Assembly: GCA_963580275.1 (NCBI GenBank) | Contig: OY756942.1 | Location: forward strand, 33,266,701 to 33,330,700 | DNA length: 64,000 nt | Source of the DNA: Crataegus laevigata | Lineage: Eukaryota; Streptophyta; Magnoliopsida; Rosales; Rosaceae | Direction: 5' to 3' | Shown here: piece by piece, positions 57,197-64,000 of the stretch | How the letters are laid out: every line of letters starts with the position of its first letter | Position numbering within the stretch: position 1 is the first letter of the stretch | Notes under the pieces: model-generated | The model's input: only the letters and a program-made list of their open reading frames with translations | The model's database searches: none | What the model was told of the DNA's origin: nothing | Position numbers and translations under genes: made by a program

Positions 57197-59069
57197 GATC
57201 CAATTACGATGGAGGAACGGAGACCTCATTTATAGTATAATAGTAGGAATATAAGACTCCTAAATTCCTAATTAGAGTTAAGGGAGTGCGTGTTTATCAT
57301 TTCACTAGAGACAGGAGAATATGTACTTGCGTTTAATTAGAATTTCTCTCACGGTTAGCTCCCTTTGTCAATTAGGACTCAACCAAACCAAGATGCATAC
57401 AATATATTTCTATTGTGGGGGTGGGGGATCGAATATTATGGATTTTAAGTGTGGAAGTCATATATGTGTGATATTGTGTGCATTAGTAAACACATGATTA
57501 GTGAGGAACCAAAATGATTATCCAATACTTCATGTGGTAAGTTAGGAATGCGAATTATTTCAAGGGACATTATAAAATACACACATTATTTAGCCTCACA
57601 CAATCATGTTCGTTAATCTTGATTAATTTATTCAATCTGATGCTATAAATAAAAAAAGGGTGCGTGAAAAGTTCAAAGAAAGTATGTTAAAATTACATAC
57701 TTTATTAATTTCAATGCATGTTCATGTTGGACGGAATTCTACTTCTACTCAAAATTGAATGAAAATTGAAATGTGTATATAGATTATTTAAATTCTGAAC
57801 TTCTGACCCGATTTTTTTTAATTAAAAAAATGCCAACTTATTCCAATCAATTTTTTGTTGACATATTCCAAATTTAATAGATAAAAAAATTAGCAATATA
57901 ATTATACAAATTATATATTTTTTGGTAATCCTGGAAGGGACAATAAAATTACGCACTACTTGTCATCATCGGTCTTGGACACCGAAACCATGGATGGCAC
58001 GTTGACACAAGAAAGTAGTGGTTGTGTGGGAAATATTTCATACGGGTCATCAGTTCGAAACTCTTGGCCTCAATATATATAGAACTACTGATAAAAAAAT
58101 TCATCCTTACTTTAAGAGGTGAGCATAAATACACTTAAAAAAAAACTAACAGTTCATGCTATTAATATCATAATTAGTAATTTGTTTAATGCATAAATTT
58201 TTCTTGAAACGAACTCTAGATGAGCAAGAATGGTTCTAATTTCAATATTTGTACGTTGACATGATTGGTACATAACCACCACACCATATTTTTTTGTATT
58301 AAAAAATAAGGAGTTTCGAACCCAAAAACATAAGGGATGCAGATTGGTACATAACCACCACACCATGCTTCATTTTTATTTAGTTTCTTTTGCATTATAT
58401 CAATTTATAAATTTTAAAAAATATAAAGAAAATAGAGCAATCAAAATTTTAAACCATGCAAAAACCTTCGTTTGAATCTTGCTCGCACGGGCCTTCAAAA
58501 TCTTATGAATATTTCATTCATACCCATCAACCGCTCCATTTTCTCCAACAATCATCAAATAAACTCACCGTAATTCAGAAATTTCAGGGTTCTTGAATCT
58601 AGGAATGGCAGAATAAGAAATAAATCATCCACTAGTATTGAATGATAGAGTAAAATAGGGTTGTTCACACACCTTTTTTACTTTTTTACACACTTTTTTT
58701 TTTAATTTCTGTCATTTAACATTCTTCAAATCATTAAATTTGACGACTTAAAATTAAAAAAGGTGTGTGAACAATAAAATGAGGTGTATAGATAGCACTA
58801 CTTGTAAAACATACTCTTTGGATTATTAACTATGATAGAAAAGACAAGGAAGATCCAAATTCTACATATATGAAAAAAATCCAAAAGTGACACTAATCCC
58901 ATTAAATATTATAAACATGTAAACAAACTGCATCATTGATGATGATAATTCTAGTATCATGAAGGAATTAATTAGCAAAGTGACAGCGAATACATAAGTT
59001 CCTCCTTATTATGTAATGCAGCATCCTGCATTTAACCTGTAGTATTACACCAAGATGAGCAAAAACGCA
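57197..59069. other. AT-rich spacer between RBR copies 3 and 4
   Basis: No gene. It includes a 25-bp direct repeat, GATTGGTACATAACCACCAC plus five bases (58263-58287, 58342-58366), bracketing a short GTTCGAAACTCC-containing segment. The left part carries the probable promoter of copy 3; the right end carries the 3' UTR of copy 4. Confidence 0.5.
58263..58366. repeat. 25-bp direct repeat, 79 bp apart
   Basis: Two exact copies of GATTGGTACATAACCACCAC.. surround TTCGAACCCAAAAACATAAG. This could be a short tandem duplication or the target-site duplication of a tiny SINE-like insert. Confidence 0.6.
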
Positions 59070-61372
59070 TTATTGATTACAGCTTGGACAAAGACGGGTA
59101 TGAGAAGTTACGGAGGCTTCTACTCCACAATTGTGACAGAAAGCATGTCGACACCTGTAACAATAGTTATCAACTTTTGTGAGAAAGAATAAAGGAAAAA
59201 TTAGTATCTAGTCCATAGTTACTAATGTTTATTGACTAAATCTTATTAGTTTTTAGATTTTGATCTAAGTTCCTAACATTAATGTAATAATGAATTTACA
59301 TGTCAGTTACATAATTTTTTTAAATAAAAATTAATAATTGATTTAAATTTTTAATACTCACGCCTTTATTAAACTTCTAATTAACTTTTAATTCAAAACA
59401 TTTCCAAAAAAAAAAAATAGAATAATTTTGTACCCATTTGCTTTTTAAAAAAAAATGTTTTCAAATTTTTAATCTTGAAATGTACTCATTCTTACATATA
59501 CCAATTTCTTATATGTAAAATGTACCATTTTTTTTAATATAAAATCTATTCAATTTTTTTCTAATCCATTTTTAAACTTATATGGATACATTCTTTTTTC
59601 TTTGATTTGAGAATGTATCTATGTCAAGTTTAATCAAAGAAGGTTACTAATGTTAAGCCTAATATCTTCTTCTTCTTTTTTTTTTTTGTGATTTTGAAGA
59701 ATGTACCCATGTTTTGGTACACTAATTTTTTACTTAATTTTGATGAATGTACCCATGTTCACACACACACACACACACAAACAATAGTATATTTATATTT
59801 TAATATTTTTAATCGCACAAATTATGGTTTTATATTTTAAATCTCATTAATATAAAGAACTATAAATTTCAATTTTTAATTTAAAAAATATAGTAACATA
59901 TATAGAAATAAATTATCACATTAATTTCAAGGACTTCAATCAAAAATTGAAAACCAACAAAGTTTCAGTAAAAGAATATTCATGGTTCAGAATCGCATCC
60001 AAAGTCTCCCAAGAATAAAACAAAACACCAAAAAGATAATGTCAACTTTGATGAGAAAGAATAAAACTAAACATCATGTTCATCTAATTGAACGGGACTC
60101 ATGGACTGGTTATAACAATAGGATAATTTACACTAAATTTATTTAATCTACGAGGATCCACCACTTACATAGGGTTTATAATAAAAAAAAAGACCACGTG
60201 ATAAAGTTCCACAGTAAAATATAGTCATATATTAATTTCGAAATTAATTAACTAAACTGCAGAAAATCTAGAAGAAACTAAAATATCAGAATAACAGTTA
60301 ACTCAAATTAAGGATTTTGATTCCGAGCATAGAAAAATTGAACCAATCTACAGAAAATCTAGAGGCAGCAGACAATTTCAACTGACCTGCATAAAATGTA
60401 GCTACACCCCTCCTTTCTTTCAACGTAATAATTGCAATTTGGACACCTCCTCCAGTTCTCATTCTTGGCAAGCACTTCCAACATCTTGTCTTCGCCCTTC
60501 TCTTTCAGCTTCTGAAACATGCCACAATCAAATTCGGTATGCCAAGGAACCTTACACATGGCGCAAAACTCTCTATTGCAATGAGGACACACAGACTGAC
60601 TGGTACCCTCTGGTTCCTCATTAATCAACAGCGTCGAGCATGAGTTGTAGGGACAGTATAAGTACTTCCTCCGAGGGTCCATAACCACAGATTCACATAA
60701 GACCTTTCCCCACTGATCAAAGACGTCTTCCGGGATAATTGGACGGCAGTACTCGATGTCTAACTCGCCGCTGCAGTCCGGTACAGGGCACGTAATGCAA
60801 GTGACATTGTCTTGCAGCTTGGATGCTATGAATTTAACAATGCAGCCTTGACAGTAAAAATGGGTGCAACCCTTTATGTTAAATGAGTCTTTCAGGTTAA
60901 CTGGCTCAACACAGAAATCACATATGAAGGTCGAATCAATATCGCTCTCAGGGGCAAGTACAGACTCACCTAAAGCATTGCCCCACGAAACAAAGACGTC
61001 GGAAGGAAGGATTTGACGGCAGTGATTTGGGTCTAAGACACCCTGGCAGTCCGGTACAGGGCACACAATGGATGTGACATTTATTCGGAGACTGGAGACT
61101 ACGTATTTAACAGTGCACTCTTGACAGTAAAAATGGGTGCAACCCTTGATGTCGAATGAGTTTTCCAGATGAATCAACTGAAGACAGAAGTCACATACAA
61201 ATGTTGGATCAGTATAAACATGTTGGTTCTTCTCCAAGATCTGAGCAAAACCCAATTTTATTTCCTTCGTATGTAACCCTCCTATGTGTTTGGTTTCGAC
61301 GGAAATGTGCTTGCTCAACTTCTTGCTGCTGCAGCTACCCCTTTTGTTTCCGCTGGAAACTTTGTTGCCCAT
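59070..61372 (-). CDS. RBR-type E3 ubiquitin ligase, copy 4, with duplicated RING1
   Basis: Two exons: 61372-60387 (986 nt) and 59154-59070 (85 nt, stop TAA 59070-59072), 356 aa. The splice again falls inside the Arg of CR|C. Domain order is RING1a (C60 DFC, CTHFYCQEC, CPVPDC109), RING1b (C151 DFC, CTHFYCQGC, CPVPDC200), IBR (YLYCPYNSCSTLL, CPHCNREFCAMCKVPWH) and RING2 (RRCPNCNYYVERKEGCSYIL then CRCRHAFCHNCG and LCPSCNQ). Both RING1 copies keep all eight zinc ligands. They repeat with an exact 91-residue offset, including the helical linker ILPSDVFVSWGNALGESV / IIPEDVFDQWGKVLCESV. The catalytic Cys is present (C323). RBR proteins normally have one RING1. The 1.23-kb intron holds repeats. All exons are intact. 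Confidence 0.9.
59190..59785. repeat. Dispersed AT-rich repeat in the intron of RBR copy 4
   Basis: About 590 bp starting AAAAATTAGTATCTAGTCC and ending in a (CA)n run. They closely match 63388-64000 in the same orientation (TTACATGTCAGTTACATAA, GAGAATGTATC, GAAGAATGTACCCAT). A TCAACTTT..GAGAAAGAATAAA string just before it recurs near 60041-60066, possibly the flanking duplication of an insertion. Confidence 0.65.
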
Positions 61373-61826
61373 CTCTCTTCTGTTCTCTCTACTTAGAGCA
61401 CTGGAGAAGCCTTCATTCTGGGGAAGATAGGGCGGCTCACTCTTGTAAATTTTAGTGTTTCAATATAGGGGTTAAATAAGTTTGGACCTCTTGTAGCTTC
61501 CTTGGTCAGTAAGGATTCTGAAGACAACCGAATTTTGATCTGATTCCAATTTCTTCAAAGGGTTTAATCATAATTAGGAAAACCACCCAAATCTCTTCAT
61601 TGGTGGAACCTACAGCTTAAGGTTTATGACTCATAGTTTGGCATAGACTAAAACATGTGAATGTATTTAAAGGTTGTTGAATAGTTCACAATAGTAAGTG
61701 GTAACCTTTTACTATCTTCCACAAAATTTCCTTTTGGCCATTTTGAATGACCAGTATGCCAATGCTTGCTTACATCTAAGGGTTTTCATATGTATAGTAG
61801 TTGCGGTTTTTGGCAAACTAATTACA

Positions 61827-62195
61827 ATGGGTGTATTCAATTAGAATTTGAGAGATTTTAATTTTTTTTTTACAAATTCAGGGTTATTCAATCAGGAGTT
61901 TAAGTGATTCACTAAAAGTTAATGTGTATTTAATCAGGATTTTAAATGTGTTTTAATAAGTGTATTCAATCATGAATTGATTTTAAAGAATTTTAAAAAG
62001 TTGGGGAATCGATGGAATTAGAGAGATTTCGTAGTGTATTTTAAACATCCTCAAATCTCACATCTCTCCTTGAAATTTGAGGAAATTCACTCAAAATTTT
62101 ACATAAAACCCCTAAAAATCAATTAAACTCCGTTAAATATATAAATTTATAAGTTCATAAAAATTTCTCAAAACCTCAATTGAATCCGCTCCTAA
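61827..62195. repeat. Diverged MITE copy (GGGTGTATTCAATTAG family)
   Basis: It starts GGGTGTATTCAATTAGAATT and ends near CCTCAATTGAATCCGCTCC. It shares internal strings with 38414-38692 (TGAGAGATTTTAA, TTTCGTAGTGTATTTTAA, CTCACATCTC). Longer and more eroded than that copy. Confidence 0.5.
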
Positions 62196-63387
62196 GTTTC
62201 CCCTTCTTGCCTTTGATGTGTCCCAATCGCCACAAAGATATGTGCTTTTGAATAATTCACACAATTGTTAATATTCAACCTCTTCCAACAAAAGTCAGAA
62301 TAACAATAATATTCCACAAATCTCAGGGTTTCTTGAATTTTGGAAACGCAATTGTTTTTTTTCCATCAATTTAAGAAATTACAAAAACAATAACCAAATC
62401 CTTTCACAAAAAGCATGGCCAGCAACTAAACAGGCCCTTTCATAATTTCAAAATCGGTCATCATCAGCAGAAAAAAGATTTAAATATCGTACGCCGGTGG
62501 GCACAGTTTTGACAAATGAAGAAACCTCTTTGCCCTCCACAAGTGTAATTGACACCTACACGAACTCAAACAACAAATCCATCGGAAAAGAAAATAATCA
62601 ACGTTGACGATGAACCAAAAATCTATACCAAAATGTCAAGTCCAAATAAATTGTATGAGGATAATATATGGGAACTTTAACGAAAAGCTTTGGTATTGTT
62701 TACTTTAACGAAAAACTATATTTTTACACGAAAAAGTCAATCATGTTACTATTCACTTTACGTTTTTTTTTTTTTTGCTTAGGGTTAAAATTCAAAGTTT
62801 TCAAGTCATTTTCATTAGTTTTCCTTAATAATATAGTATCTTAATCTAGAGGTGCATCAAACAGATAGGCCTAGTTTGGCAGCTCGGACTGTATTGACTA
62901 TTTCAGTCGAATATGATAAATAGTTATCGAATAGTACTGACTAAATTAATTAAACGTTTGGTGCAATTCAACATCAAACTAATTATCATATTATTTATAC
63001 TATGTTTGGTACTCTGCTGTATCCAAATCACCGTATTATTTAAACACGGCACCCAGCATGCTCATATTATTGAAGTCATCGTGCTTCATCACAAATGCCA
63101 AGATTCTATAAAATAAATCAAATGCACTTTCAATTTCCCCATTTTGGATATAACCTGCAATCATGGATGCCTAGGAGTAGTTAAACCCAAAGAAGAGTAG
63201 AAATCAATATGCCCACTTCAAATGAATTCATCTCCCTGCAGGTGGTACTCATACTAAAGAGTTTCAACCGAGATAATAACCAAATTCGCCAAAAAACTCA
63301 AAAGAAAAAAGAGAGAAATTCAGAAGGTTATAACCCACAGCAACCAAAATTAAACACATTTAGCAAATTAACACGGAAATAATAAAG

Positions 63388-63958
63388 AAAAAATTAGTAT
63401 CCGGTCCTTAGTTACTAATGTTTTTTTATTGAAATCTTATTAGTTTTCAGATTTTAATCAAGGTCTCCAACATTAATGCAATAATAAATTTACATGTCAG
63501 TTACATAAATTTTAAAATAAAAATTAATAATTGATTTAGGATTTTAATACTCACACCTTTATTAAACTCCTAAATAATTTTCAAATTTTCAAAATTAAAA
63601 AAAATAGAATAAGTTTGTACCCCTTAATTTTTTATAAAAAGGTTTCCAATTTTTCAATCTTATATGGTACTCATATAATTTTTCAATTTTTTAATCTTAA
63701 AATGTAATCATTCTTAAATATACCAATTTGTTGTAGTAAAATATACCGCTTTTTTTTTATATAAAATCCATTCAATTTTTTTCAAATCCATTTTTAAACT
63801 TATATGGGTACATTCTTTTTCTTGATTTGAGAATGTATCCATGTCAAGTTTAATCAAAGAAATTTACTAATGTTATTGAGCCTAATATCTATTATTTTTT
63901 GTGTGGTTTTGAAGAATGTACCCATATTTTGGTACAATATTTTTTTTGTTAATTTTGG

Positions 63959-64000
<42 letters not shown>
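63388..64000. repeat. Second copy of the RBR-intron repeat, ending in (CA)n
   Basis: It matches 59190-59785 over nearly its whole length in the same orientation. It ends in a CA microsatellite (from about 63966) that continues past the window. Confidence 0.7.

Larger units (their letters stand above)
61373..64000. other. Upstream region of RBR copy 4 and AT-rich spacer
   Basis: 5' flank of RBR copy 4, then spacer to the window end. No gene recognised. It contains a diverged MITE copy and the second copy of the intronic repeat, which runs off the right edge. Confidence 0.5.

Noticed and set aside
57949..58134. Possible tRNA, because of GTTCGAAACTC box-B-like strings near 58050 and 58315
   Set aside because: No matching box A, acceptor stem or anticodon arm could be drawn; at most SINE remnants.

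Overview
This window looks like nuclear DNA of a dicot plant. Genes are broken by many short AT-rich introns with GT..AG borders. The spacers are packed with LTR retrotransposons, solo LTRs, MITEs, SINE pieces and microsatellites, and the recognisable proteins are plant housekeeping or plant-expanded families. The TE repertoire (a 5S-carrying Cassandra solo LTR and long-LTR chromoviruses) reminds me of apple/pear-type Rosaceae. That is recognition rather than proof.

Layout, left to right. (1) 61-6000, plus strand: 19 exons of COG3, 5' end outside the window. (2) 7058-14453, minus strand: a complete 11-exon FAB1-type PI3P 5-kinase, tail-to-tail with COG3. (3) 15685-31064: a young Ty1/copia element on the minus strand. 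Its right LTR was later split by a 9.8-kb Ty3/gypsy chromovirus on the plus strand (21055-30840). Both insertions have exact 5-bp target-site duplications and nearly identical LTRs. (4) 31937-34241, minus: a seven-exon bHLH transcription factor. (5) 35845-37781, minus: a two-exon RBR-type E3 ubiquitin ligase. (6) 37.9-47.1 kb: a repeat zone with a MITE, a reverse-oriented solo LTR, a Cassandra solo LTR and a solo LTR that itself contains another solo LTR; all four LTR insertions keep their target-site duplications. (7) 48485-50850: a TIR element (hAT-like) that carries tandem 179-bp repeats and a U2-snRNA-like unit with a canonical plant snRNA promoter. (8) 51.8-54.0 kb: three more TIR elements. 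(9) 54.3-61.4 kb, minus: three more RBR genes or gene remnants in tandem. One may use a distant terminal exon. One is broken by a LINE insertion. One is intact and carries two RING1 domains in a row. (10) 61.4-64 kb: AT-rich spacer with repeats.

Functionally, COG3 (Golgi tethering) and FAB1 (endosome/vacuole PI(3,5)P2 synthesis) are unrelated neighbours in the endomembrane system. The RBR genes form a local cluster undergoing duplication and decay, and the transposons around them explain much of that decay. The most unusual signals are the RING1-RING1-IBR-RING2 protein and the U2-like snRNA unit riding in a transposon.
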